Shown: piece by piece, positions 42,997 to 50,767 of the stretch | Layout of the letters: every line of letters starts with the position of its first letter | Numbering within the stretch: the first letter of the stretch is position 1 | NCBI GenBank assembly: GCA_039888615.1 | Contig: JBDQQS010000003.1 | From: Flavimaribacter sp039888615 | GTDB lineage: Bacteria > Pseudomonadota > Alphaproteobacteria > Rhizobiales > Rhizobiaceae | Length of the DNA stretch: 64,000 nt | Strand: one strand, 5' to 3' | Made by a program: the position numbers and the translations under genes | Notes under the pieces: model-generated | What the model was told of the DNA's origin: nothing | The model's input: the letters and a program-made list of their open reading frames with translations, nothing else | Databases searched by the model: none

Positions 42997-44591
42997 GCCG
43001 TCTCCTGTTCAGTCGGTGCGCCGACGCCATGTTCCGACAGTATGAAACTGGCGGCCCGCTCGCCGATCATGGTCACCGGAGCGTGGGTGTTGCAGGTGGG
43101 AATTATCGGAATGACGGACGCATCTGCGATCGAAAGCCCATCCAGGCCGCGCACGTTCAGCCGCGAATCGACCACGGCCATTTCGTCCGAACCCATGGCG
43201 CAGGTGCCGCAGCAATGGAAAAAGGTCGAGCAGCCGTTGCGAATGAACTCGATTGTCTCCTTGCGGTTCATGGGGCGGTCGGGGATGGCGAAACCGTCGA
43301 AAATATCCGCCATAGCGCTGGTCTGGGACAGCTCCATCATCGTGTCGACGGCGACAATCAGCGCTTCGAGATCGTCAGGCTCTGCAAGGAAATTCGGCTG
43401 GATTTCCAGCAGTCCATCCGGTTCCGCGCTCCAGAGGCGCAGATATCCCCGGCTCTTGGAATGCATCAGCCCGGCCCCGAACGAGAACAAATCCCCGTCC
43501 GCATCGTAGCGGTTGCGCAGTGCCGGTTCGGCGCTGTTACCTTGCACCGGAAAGGCATGGACGTCGGGTTGCGCCAGATCAGGCCGTGATTTCCAGTTGA
43601 GCATCGCGCCGCCGCCATTGTCGGTCACAGGACCAAGCGGAGATTTCGAACGGAACACGCAAGCCTGAACCAGCGGGTGGTCCTGGAAATTGCGTCCGAC
43701 GCCCGGCAGCGCGCATTTGACCGGCGAGCGCAGCCGGTGCAGCTCCTTCGGATCACCGATGCCGGACATCATCAGAAGCCGCGGCGTGTCGATTGCGCCC
43801 AGCGCAAGGATCACATGGGCGCTGGCGCGCGTCTCCTGTACGCCGCTTCCAACGGTATGCCGCACACCGACGCAGCGTGAGCCGTCCAGAAGAAGCCCGA
43901 TCGCCTGCGAACCGGTGAGGATCGTCAGCCGCTCCTCATCGAGGATCGGTTTCAGGTAGCCGTCAGCGGAACTGTGCCGCCGTCCCGAACTTATATTGAA
44001 GTTCGACGGCGCCGCGCCTTCATTGTCCAAGCCGTTCGGATCGTCGATCACGGGAATGCCGAGTTCCGCAGCGCCCTCCATCATACCGCGAGCGACCGGA
44101 TGCAGGTTACGGCTCGTCTCGATCCGCAAAGGTCCGCCGGCCCCGCGATGGTCGGTCGCCCCGCCTTCCCAGTCCTCGCAGCGGCGGAACCAGGGCAGCA
44201 CGTCTTCGAAGCTCCAGCCCTCGGCGCCGGCCTCCGCCCAGGCGTCATAGTCGCGCGGATGCCCGCGATACCACATCAGCGCATTGATGCTGCTCGAACC
44301 GCCCAGCACCTTGCCGCGTGGAATGCCGATCACCCGGTTGTTGACGAGCGGCGTCGGCGCGTAGTTGTAGCCCCAGTCGTACTGGCTGCGACCGAGCGGA
44401 ACCCACCGCGACGGGTCTTCAATTTCCGGCACGCCGAAGCCGCTCTCGCCGGCCTCGATCAAAAGCACGGTCGCGTCGCTGCCGTCGATGAGACGCCGCG
44501 CCACCACTGAACCTCCGGAGCCGCCGCCGACCACGATGAAGTCATATTCCGGCAGAAGCGGTCTTTTCGGTATGGTCGTGCCTGCTGTCAT
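42978..44591 (-). CDS. GMC-family FAD-dependent oxidoreductase
   Basis: A 537-aa protein. The FAD motif is VVGGGSGGSVVARRL, with GMC signature 1 near GKVLGGSSSINALMWYRGHP and signature 2 GAIDTPRLLMMSGIG. C-terminal active-site segments are FFHCCGTCAMG and CNTHAPVTMIGERAA. It oxidises an alcohol or related substrate to an aldehyde with FAD. The neighbouring amidohydrolase overlaps it, so it may act on an alcohol side product, but the substrate is unknown. Confidence 0.9.
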   Translation of the reverse strand: MTAGTTIPKRPLLPEYDFIVVGGGSGGSVVARRLIDGSDATVLLIEAGESGFGVPEIEDPSRWVPLGRSQYDWGYNYAPTPLVNNRVIGIPRGKVLGGSSSINALMWYRGHPRDYDAWAEAGAEGWSFEDVLPWFRRCEDWEGGATDHRGAGGPLRIETSRNLHPVARGMMEGAAELGIPVIDDPNGLDNEGAAPSNFNISSGRRHSSADGYLKPILDEERLTILTGSQAIGLLLDGSRCVGVRHTVGSGVQETRASAHVILALGAIDTPRLLMMSGIGDPKELHRLRSPVKCALPGVGRNFQDHPLVQACVFRSKSPLGPVTDNGGGAMLNWKSRPDLAQPDVHAFPVQGNSAEPALRNRYDADGDLFSFGAGLMHSKSRGYLRLWSAEPDGLLEIQPNFLAEPDDLEALIVAVDTMMELSQTSAMADIFDGFAIPDRPMNRKETIEFIRNGCSTFFHCCGTCAMGSDEMAVVDSRLNVRGLDGLSIADASVIPIIPTCNTHAPVTMIGERAASFILSEHGVGAPTEQETACLQTN

Positions 44592-44622
44592 CTCTGGCTA
44601 AGGTTTCCCCGGCTGAGCGCCT

Positions 44623-45231
44623 CTAGTTGTGTTCGCTCGGACCCATGATCACCACGCCCTCTGTCTCTTCGACGTGGCGCACGAAGATGTACTTGTCCTC
44701 GCGGCCGTCCGAATGCTTGCGCCGGATATCCGGCTCCACCGCGCCGGCGACCTTGGCGACGACGACATAAGGAACATCGGCTGCAAGCCCCGCCGCGCAA
44801 TGCGCGTCGAATTCTTCAAGCGTGTGCGCGGTGAAGGCTTTCTCGACGCCGGCGCCGCGCGCGATCGCGGCGATATCGACCCTGCCCGACGCCGTATGCG
44901 TCGGCGGCCCGCCGATCGACTGGTAGCATTCATTGTCCCAGACGACGACGAAGAGGTTTTTCGGCTGTTCATTGCCGAGTGTCGCGAGGATACCGAGGTT
45001 GAACATCATGCCGCCGTCGGTGTCGAGCGATACGATGCGGCGGTGGGGAAGGCCGGCGGCCAGACCAAAGGCTTCCGGCGTCACACAACCGAGCTGTTGC
45101 TGGAACAGGCTGGCGGCGCGCATATGCGGCGCGGCGTTGTACCATTCGTCGACGCTGGCCCCGAGCGACAGGATCACCAGTTCGTCTTTCAGCCGGGCGG
45201 CCAGCGCCTTCATGCAGTCATAGCGTTTCAT
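44623..45231 (-). CDS. TPP-dependent decarboxylase, C-terminal (beta) subunit, sulfopyruvate-decarboxylase-like
   Basis: A 202-aa protein. The TPP/Mg motif LDTDGGMMFNLG ... DNECYQSIGG is clear, and the start MKRYDCMKALAARLKDELVI resembles ComE / phosphonopyruvate-decarboxylase C-terminal domains. Its start overlaps the stop of the alpha subunit by 4 nt (ATGA), chosen over a longer upstream frame. The pair should decarboxylate a 2-oxoacid such as sulfopyruvate or phosphonopyruvate; the substrate is uncertain. Confidence 0.82.
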   Translation of the reverse strand: MKRYDCMKALAARLKDELVILSLGASVDEWYNAAPHMRAASLFQQQLGCVTPEAFGLAAGLPHRRIVSLDTDGGMMFNLGILATLGNEQPKNLFVVVWDNECYQSIGGPPTHTASGRVDIAAIARGAGVEKAFTAHTLEEFDAHCAAGLAADVPYVVVAKVAGAVEPDIRRKHSDGREDKYIFVRHVEETEGVVIMGPSEHN

Positions 45232-45728
45232 CGCACCACCTCGCCGCCGAGCGCCACAGCCGAATGGTAATAGGCCGAATAGGACCACTCATAGGCGTTA
45301 ACGATGGCCTGCTCGATACGCTCTTCCTCGCGAACGACGTCGTAGGGGATGCGCAGCGCGTTCAGCACCGGCTCCATCGTTATGCCGTGGGGAATGGCCC
45401 ACCAGTTGTTTTCGCCAAGTTCGCCGCGATAGCTCATCAGCATGATGACCGGGATACCGGCGCCCAGCCCCATGCGGGCAAGCGGTTCGACCGAGGCGCG
45501 CAGTCCGGAATTCTCCATGACCAGCGCCGCGCGCTTGCCTGACAGAAACACGCCGCCGCAGATGGCCGCGCCCTCGCCCTCGTTCGTCACCCGGATGGTG
45601 CGAATGTCGGGATCGGCGTCGAGCGCCGGATAAAGTTCCTTGAAAAGCGAGTCGGGCAGGTAGCACACGACGCTGACTCCCGCCCTTTTCAGTCCACGTA
45701 TTACCGCGTCTACAGCCGTTTTTTTCAT
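45228..45728 (-). CDS. TPP-dependent decarboxylase, N-terminal (alpha) subunit, ComD-like
   Basis: A 166-aa protein. It is the PYR-type domain with the activating Glu in RVTNEGEGAAICGGVFLSGK and the partner block VIMLMSYRGELGENNWWAIP. Length and split arrangement match the ComD/ComE sulfopyruvate decarboxylase pair. GAGGAT precedes the ATG. A 15-bp element identical to one in the purine-island divergent promoter lies about 40 bp upstream. Confidence 0.82.
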   Translation of the reverse strand: MKKTAVDAVIRGLKRAGVSVVCYLPDSLFKELYPALDADPDIRTIRVTNEGEGAAICGGVFLSGKRAALVMENSGLRASVEPLARMGLGAGIPVIMLMSYRGELGENNWWAIPHGITMEPVLNALRIPYDVVREEERIEQAIVNAYEWSYSAYYHSAVALGGEVVR

Positions 45729-45765
45729 GCGTAATCCTCGTTGTCAGCCGAAAATCGCAAAATCG

Positions 45766-45780
45766 AGTTGTTCGGAATAG
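45766..45780 (-). promoter_or_regulatory. 15-bp element CTATTCCGAACAACT, copy 1
   Basis: Read on the minus strand, CTATTCCGAACAACT lies 38-52 bp upstream of the TPP alpha-subunit start. The same 15 bases occur at 50472-50486 on the plus strand. The chance of two identical 15-mers in two upstream regions of one window is low, so it is a candidate operator, perhaps of the nearby LysR regulator. Confidence 0.5.
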
Positions 45781-45828
45781 TGCCTGATTTTTGATCAATG
45801 AATTGCGTAAAAGGCAACAACTTGAACA

Positions 45829-46782
45829 TCAGCCCGTGGCCTCCGCCAGCACCGGCGTCGAATTCACGGAACGCTCGATGGATTGCGCCAGCAAGCTGCC
45901 GAGGGCGGCCGCGGCGTCCGACATCTCGCGTTCGGATCGGGACAGCAGCATCAGCTTGCGGGTTGGAACCTTGGGATCGCGCAAGGGCACGAAAATCAGC
46001 GTCCCATTGCGGATTTCCTCCTCCACGCCGATCTGCGTCTGCAGCACCGTGCCGAGGTTTCGGCGCGCGAGCTCCACCATCAGTTCGATGGAATTGGTGC
46101 GCGAGCGACGCGTCAGATCGATCAGGGTCTGGCTGAAGGCCTCCTCGACAGAGGCGCCCAGCATGAGGCTGGAATCGGAGAGGATGACGCGCTCGCCGGA
46201 CAGGTCGAACAGCTTCAGGCTCCGCCGGCCGGCAAAGCGGCTGCCGGGCAATGCGACCACGCCCAATGGCAGGGAGGCGCTCGCGATGCGCCGGATCGAA
46301 CGCGGCGTATTCACGTCGAAGGCGACGGCCAGATCGCAATCGCCCTCGTGCACGGCGTCGGCCGCCTGCTGCGACCCTGTGACCTTGATGTCCACCACGA
46401 TGGCCGGATAGCGCTTCCAGAATTCCTCCAGAACCGCCGGCATCTGGCCGCGCGCGACGCTCTCCACCACGCTGATCGAAACCGTGCCGCGTTGCAGGCC
46501 ATGAAGTTCGTTGATTTCGTTGCACGCGCGTCCAAGCTCCGAAAGGCTGATGCGGGCGTGATAGAGCAGCAGTTCGCCGGCGCTTGTCAGTTTCAGTCGC
46601 TGGCGCACCCGTTCAAAAAGCGGCGTGCCCAATTCCTCTTCCAGTTGCCGGATGATCCGGCTGACGGACGAAGGGGCGACATTCATCGCCTGGGCTGCCT
46701 GACGGATCGACCCCAGCTTCGCGACGAGCTGGAAGTAGTGGGTCCGCGTTGCGACAAGCCCGAGGCGATAGGGTTCCATCAT
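45829..46782 (-). CDS. LysR-family transcriptional regulator
   Basis: A 317-aa protein. The N-terminal HTH has the typical FQLVAKLGSIRQAAQAMNVA and SSVSRIIRQLEEELGTPLFE blocks, followed by the co-inducer domain from about residue 100. Its first codon overlaps the adenine deaminase stop (4 nt), so it is part of the minus-strand operon. It may sense a purine-derived metabolite and control the island, but no target is proven from sequence. Confidence 0.92.
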   Translation of the reverse strand: MMEPYRLGLVATRTHYFQLVAKLGSIRQAAQAMNVAPSSVSRIIRQLEEELGTPLFERVRQRLKLTSAGELLLYHARISLSELGRACNEINELHGLQRGTVSISVVESVARGQMPAVLEEFWKRYPAIVVDIKVTGSQQAADAVHEGDCDLAVAFDVNTPRSIRRIASASLPLGVVALPGSRFAGRRSLKLFDLSGERVILSDSSLMLGASVEEAFSQTLIDLTRRSRTNSIELMVELARRNLGTVLQTQIGVEEEIRNGTLIFVPLRDPKVPTRKLMLLSRSEREMSDAAAALGSLLAQSIERSVNSTPVLAEATG

Positions 46783-48581
46783 GCGATCTCGAACAGCGGC
46801 ACTGTTTCCATTTCAGGCACGAGCACCAGTCCCATATCCGTGATCCTGATTTCGGGAATGACCGAAAGCGGAATGAGGTTGAAGCCCATATAGGCGATGG
46901 TGCAGCCGGCCTTTTCCCATTCGACCTTCAGCGCCTTCACCTCTTCGGCGACCTCGCCCACGCGCTTGTCGGAAAGCAGGCCGGCGATCGGCAGCGGCAG
47001 CATCGCCTTGACCTCGCCGTCCGCGACCACGCAGACCCCGCCCTGATGGTCTTCGATCGCCCGGAGCGCCACCTGCATGTCGGCCTCATTGGTGCCGGCG
47101 ATGATGATATTGTGGCTGTCGTGTCCGACGGAGGATGCGACTGCGCCCTGCTTCAGGCCAAAATTGTTGAGCAGGCCGCGCGACACGTTGCCGTTTGATT
47201 TGCCGTGCCGCTCGATCACGCTGACGAAGCACAGGTCATGCCGATCGAAATGCGACTGCCAGTCATTGGCCGGATCCAGCGTTATCTTCACATGTCCGAG
47301 TTCGATGCCCGGCAATTCCGTTCGGATGGCGTGCGCGGTCACCTTTTCCGTCGGCAACTCCGGAGCAAGCGTGATTTCGGTCGGCAGCTTGACCGTATGA
47401 TAGGCCGCCTCCGGATAGCGGTAGGGGTTCGACATCGCCTCGTCGAGCATCGGCGTGATCGCCTTGTTTTCAACCATGAGCTCGCCGCCATACCAGGTGT
47501 TCACCGGCTCCAGGTCGTCGGTCAGCAGCACGACGTCGGCGCGACGGCCGCCGCCCATACCGCCGAATTCGTTTTCCATGCCATATCGCGTCGCCCCGTG
47601 CAGCGAACCCATCGACCAGGCCTGTTCCCGAGTCATGCCGGCTTTGACTGCCTGCCGCGTCACCCAGTCCTGCCCGAAGATCAGCAGGTCGTCCGCGTCG
47701 CGATCGTCCGTGCAGACGCAAATGCGCTTGTGTGACGCGCCGAGTTCGGTGATCGTCTTGATGGCTTCCGGGAGGCTGTGCCAGGGCGTCGTTGGCGGAC
47801 CGCCCCGCAGGAAGAGCCAGATGCCGGCCTCGAGGAGATCATCAGCGATCTCGCGGTCGATCGCCTCATGCGTGTCGGTCACGCCAGCGGCGGCGTAGGC
47901 CGCGACGAACTGGCGACCGTAGATATGACCGCAGACTGGCCGGCCGCGTTCAAGTGCCGCGGCGATGATGGCGTGGCTGCGTTCGTCGCTCATCGCCACC
48001 GGAACGAAATCCATCTTTTCGCCGAGCGCCACGGCCTCCGGCCATTTGTCGAAGATCGCGGCGATCTTGTCCGGCGTCAGGTCGCCGCCGGCAGTCTCAA
48101 GCTCCGGCGAGGTCGCGGGCACGGTGCTCGGAACGGTCAGGAAGATCGAAAGTGGCGCCTGGCGCGCATCCTCGAGCATCGCCTCGACGCCCTCGACGTC
48201 CATCACGTTGCCGATCTCGTGGCTATCGCAGAAGATCGTCGTGGTGCCGTTAAGGAGCGCCGCTTCAGCATAGGCGCAAGCCGTGATCATGCTGGACTCG
48301 ACATGGATGTGCGGATCCACCAGCCCCGGGGCGATGATGCCGCCGGCGGCGTCGTAGATCTTTGCGCCGCCGCCCTTGTAGGTTCCCTTTGGCTGCACGG
48401 CGGCGATCCGCCCGCCGGAGATCCAGATTTCCTTGTCGGGCAGGATACGTTCGGAATAGGTCGAGAGCACCCTTGCGTCCCCGATCACGAGATCCGGCTC
48501 CTGTCGGCCGAACGCCACATCGGCGAGTTTGCGGGTCATGGTGGAAAGAGGGGCGACTGAAAATCGTGTGATGGTGCTCAT
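46779..48581 (-). CDS. ade: Adenine deaminase
   Basis: A 600-aa protein. The canonical motifs of bacterial adenine deaminase are intact: DPHIHVESSMITACAYAEAA, FCDSHEIGNVMDVEG, THEAIDREIADDLLEAG, VCTDDRDADDLL, and the C-terminal VGHDSHNIIIAGTNEADMQV. It converts adenine to hypoxanthine and ammonia in the cytoplasm with a dinuclear metal site. It is the second adenine deaminase-type gene in the island. It overlaps the LysR gene and lies 18 bp after the GST gene. Confidence 0.93.
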   Translation of the reverse strand: MSTITRFSVAPLSTMTRKLADVAFGRQEPDLVIGDARVLSTYSERILPDKEIWISGGRIAAVQPKGTYKGGGAKIYDAAGGIIAPGLVDPHIHVESSMITACAYAEAALLNGTTTIFCDSHEIGNVMDVEGVEAMLEDARQAPLSIFLTVPSTVPATSPELETAGGDLTPDKIAAIFDKWPEAVALGEKMDFVPVAMSDERSHAIIAAALERGRPVCGHIYGRQFVAAYAAAGVTDTHEAIDREIADDLLEAGIWLFLRGGPPTTPWHSLPEAIKTITELGASHKRICVCTDDRDADDLLIFGQDWVTRQAVKAGMTREQAWSMGSLHGATRYGMENEFGGMGGGRRADVVLLTDDLEPVNTWYGGELMVENKAITPMLDEAMSNPYRYPEAAYHTVKLPTEITLAPELPTEKVTAHAIRTELPGIELGHVKITLDPANDWQSHFDRHDLCFVSVIERHGKSNGNVSRGLLNNFGLKQGAVASSVGHDSHNIIIAGTNEADMQVALRAIEDHQGGVCVVADGEVKAMLPLPIAGLLSDKRVGEVAEEVKALKVEWEKAGCTIAYMGFNLIPLSVIPEIRITDMGLVLVPEMETVPLFEIA

Positions 48582-48599
48582 CGCAACAAATATCCTGCT

Positions 48600-49232
48600 T
48601 CAGTGATAGTCGGGAATACCGGGCATGGTGGTGAAGTTTTCGAGATTGCGGAATCGCCTGATCCACCGGCGAAGCGCCGGAAACTCGTCGTGGTCGATTC
48701 CGAAATCGCGGCTAAGCGCAAACGACGGAAAAAGTGCGAGATCGGCCAGCGTCACATGATCGCCGACGAACCACTCGCCGTTTTCATAGCCGCGCTTCGT
48801 CATATGATCGTCCATGATGCGGAAAGCATTCCGGCTCGCCTCTATCAGCGGAGCGTCGACGCCCGTCGTCCCGAAAAGCGACTGCAGCCGGGCTTGCGAA
48901 GCAGACTGGAGATCCAGAGTGGAGAAATTGAGCCACATCATGACGCGACCGAAATCGGCGGCTTCTGCAGGCAACCATGTGTTCGCGCCGTCATAAGCGC
49001 GCGCCAGATAGGCGAGCAACGCCTCCGTTCCTTGCAGGACCAGATCGCCATCTTTCATGACAGGCAGTCGGCCAAGCGGATTCAAGGCAAGCATGGGAGG
49101 CTGCTTCTCCTCTTCGCCCGGAACCATGTCGATCGGATGCGGCTCCCATTCGAGGCCCAGCATGGTCAGCAGCAACCGAACCCGGTAACAATGTTCGTCG
49201 AGTTCGTAATCGTAAAGCGTTATCGCGGACAT
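48600..49232 (-). CDS. Glutathione S-transferase-fold protein (NdmE-like candidate)
   Basis: A 210-aa protein. The thioredoxin-like N-domain (ITLYDYELDEHCYRVRLLLT, LNPLGRLPVMKDGDLVLQGT with the cis-Pro and E/S glutathione site as GTEA) and an all-helical C-domain (ending NFTTMPGIPDYH) are visible. In caffeine-degrading Pseudomonas a GST-like protein, NdmE, is a structural partner of the Rieske-less oxygenase NdmC. Here the gene is directly coupled to the free Rieske-protein gene (shared base at 49232), so the same role is proposed. A conventional detoxification GST is the alternative. Confidence 0.85.
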   Translation of the reverse strand: MSAITLYDYELDEHCYRVRLLLTMLGLEWEPHPIDMVPGEEEKQPPMLALNPLGRLPVMKDGDLVLQGTEALLAYLARAYDGANTWLPAEAADFGRVMMWLNFSTLDLQSASQARLQSLFGTTGVDAPLIEASRNAFRIMDDHMTKRGYENGEWFVGDHVTLADLALFPSFALSRDFGIDHDEFPALRRWIRRFRNLENFTTMPGIPDYH

Positions 49233-49969
49233 CAGGCGACCTCCGCCGTCGCCATCTGCGCAGATGTCGCTTCATCAGGCACGATGTCTTCCAGGCTTCG
49301 CCGCAAGGTTTCCAGCCATCCTGAAAAGTGCGCCTGGCCTGCGCCGGCATAGGTAGCCTCCGGCCCCGCGATTACGACATGGAGAGCTGTTTGGGATGAA
49401 CTGATCGGCTGAACGCCGATAAAAAGTCTGTCCTTGCCAGTTGTCAGGGTCCAGACAGTATCGGCGAGAGCGGCAAAGTCGGTCTCTTCCTCCGAAGCCG
49501 AGAAACCAGGCAGTGATGTGGTTTCCAGCGATTCGCGGATCAAGGCCGCCGGACAATCGATGTAAAGGCTGCGCAAAGGGGTGAACTCGTCTGTTTCGCC
49601 GGGAATTGCTTCGTCCGGAACCTCTTCGGACAAGGTCGACCAGATGACGCCGTTGGCCTCCTTTGTCGTGTAGGTCGGCACCTTGATCGTTTGCGGCACA
49701 TCGAGATCGGGATGCGCGGGAATGTACTGGCACTGGCCCGCTGTATCATATTGCCATCCATGATAGAGGCAGGCGATATGGTCGCCGCGCACAAAGCCGA
49801 AACTCATACGCATGCCGCGATGCGGGCAGCGGTCTTCCCAGGCATGCGCCTTGCCGCTGGCGTCACGCCACACCACCACTTCCTTGCCGTCGACCACCGC
49901 GCCGGCTGAAGCGCCTGCTTCAATCTCCGACGAAAGGGCCACAGGTATCCAAACGGTCGGCGCCGTCAT
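49232..49969 (-). CDS. Free-standing Rieske [2Fe-2S] protein
   Basis: A 245-aa protein. Residues about 1-110 are an oxygenase-type Rieske domain with CPHRGMRMSFGF and CLYHGWQY (C-x-H ... C-x2-H). The remaining 135 residues lack the oxygenase catalytic iron motif (no D-x2-H-x4-H); they show a small alpha/beta domain that I do not recognise. It could supply electrons to the two Rieske-less oxygenases encoded in the island. It has no reductase domain, so an external ferredoxin reductase would be needed. Coupled to the GST gene downstream and, by a 4-nt overlap, to the acylphosphatase-like gene upstream. Confidence 0.85.
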   Translation of the reverse strand: MTAPTVWIPVALSSEIEAGASAGAVVDGKEVVVWRDASGKAHAWEDRCPHRGMRMSFGFVRGDHIACLYHGWQYDTAGQCQYIPAHPDLDVPQTIKVPTYTTKEANGVIWSTLSEEVPDEAIPGETDEFTPLRSLYIDCPAALIRESLETTSLPGFSASEEETDFAALADTVWTLTTGKDRLFIGVQPISSSQTALHVVIAGPEATYAGAGQAHFSGWLETLRRSLEDIVPDEATSAQMATAEVA

Positions 49970-50256
49970 GCCAGTTTCTCCTTGGTTTTGCCGACGAGCA
50001 AAGCTGCGCCGGACTTTCGTTCCACATCCATAATTATGCAGTCATGCGGCCCGAGGCTGCAGGCCATCTCGAAGGCGTCCACAAGGTCATGAGCGCCCTC
50101 CACCGCAACGCTTACGGCGTCGTTGCTGCATTCGCCAAAAGCGTAGCCAAGATCGAGACGCCGGGCGCGATGCGTGGCGAACTCCAGAAAGCTGTCGGCC
50201 TGAAGGCTCCCCAAAAAGGTGAATTGCACCGCCTCAGTCATTGCAGGCGCGACCAA
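49966..50256 (-). CDS. Small acylphosphatase-like protein lacking the usual active-site Arg
   Basis: A 96-aa protein. The middle and end (LGYAFGECSNDAVSVAVEGA, DAFEMACSLGPHDCIIMDVE) follow the acylphosphatase pattern of W-V-R-N-x-x-D-G-x-V-E then the G-P strand, but the catalytic GVGFR loop is replaced by QADSFLEF. It may be a structural or regulatory member. The assignment is tentative. It is the first gene of the minus-strand arm and is coupled to the Rieske gene. An ATG five codons downstream is the alternative start. Confidence 0.45.
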   Translation of the reverse strand: MVAPAMTEAVQFTFLGSLQADSFLEFATHRARRLDLGYAFGECSNDAVSVAVEGAHDLVDAFEMACSLGPHDCIIMDVERKSGAALLVGKTKEKLA

Positions 50257-50334
50257 TTGGACGCTTGTTTCGACATGTCCCGCCAGATACTTTTTCGGAT
50301 GCAGTATTGATCACGATGAACCCGTATTCGATGC

Positions 50335-50364
50335 CTAATTATTGGATAATTGCCTAATAATTAG
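50335..50364. promoter_or_regulatory. AT-rich inverted repeat CTAATTATT-N12-AATAATTAG
   Basis: Perfect 9-bp arms at 50335-50343 and 50356-50364, with both arms also preceded by GC (GCCTAATTATT and GCCTAATAATTAG). It lies 79-108 bp before the start of the minus-strand arm, in a good place for an operator or activator site. Confidence 0.5.
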
Positions 50365-50434
50365 CCTTGCATTATTCGTAGGCATTCTAGTCCGCGCGCG
50401 CATAAGCTTTCAAGTGGTTTTTTGATCGGAACTG

Positions 50435-50449
50435 TTGCGTTTGACGCAA
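50435..50449. promoter_or_regulatory. Dyad TTGCGT-TTG-ACGCAA
   Basis: Perfect 6+6 dyad with 3-bp spacer at 50435-50449. A related dyad, TGCGTT-GCAA-AACGCA, lies at 50682-50697 and overlaps the sigma-54 promoter. The shared TTGCGTT core suggests that one protein binds both. Confidence 0.4.
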
Positions 50450-50471
50450 AGCCACGTTCAAAAAATTCTCT

Positions 50472-50486
50472 CTATTCCGAACAACT
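50472..50486 (+). promoter_or_regulatory. 15-bp element CTATTCCGAACAACT, copy 2
   Basis: Identical to the element upstream of the TPP decarboxylase genes (45766-45780, minus strand). It lies in the middle of the divergent region, about 280 bp before the nucleoside importer start. Confidence 0.5.
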
Positions 50487-50669
50487 GCTTTTTGTCAGGC
50501 TGCGGTTCGGACCGTTTTTCCAATCGAAAACAAGCAGTAATCCCTTGGAGTTTGAACTGGTCCGGTCAGCCGTCGGGACCGCCGGCCCGGTCTGCTCGCA
50601 TTCACGGCTCAGACGACCCTCGTGAAAACGGACCATGACGGAACAGGCGCGGCCTGGAAGCATCGCGGT

Positions 50670-50684
50670 TGGCACAATTGTTGC
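50670..50684 (+). promoter_or_regulatory. Sigma-54 (-24/-12) promoter match
   Basis: TGGCAC (50670-50675), 5 bp, TTGC (50681-50684): an exact match to the TGGCAC-N5-TTGC core. Transcription would start about 12 bp further on, leaving a leader of roughly 70 nt before the nucleoside-importer ATG at 50768. This predicts nitrogen-type control through an enhancer-binding protein such as NtrC. Confidence 0.65.
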
Positions 50685-50767
50685 GTTGCAAAACGCAGTT
50701 ATTCTCGATCGGCACGAACGGCGCGGTGCTGGACTGCCGGTCTCCTGTAGAAAGAAAAGGGAACCTC

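Larger units (their letters stand above)
50257..50767. promoter_or_regulatory. 511-bp divergent regulatory region of the purine island
   Basis: No convincing gene lies here: the frames that stay open give low-complexity peptides without homologous features. It holds a 9-bp inverted repeat, two TGCGTT-type dyads, a copy of the 15-bp element, and a sigma-54 promoter match, each listed separately. It separates the two arms transcribed outward. Confidence 0.7.

Noticed and set aside
50422..50638. Short plus-strand open frames in the divergent region
   Set aside because: No ribosome-binding site, no domain features, and the interval is full of dyads that fit a regulatory region better.
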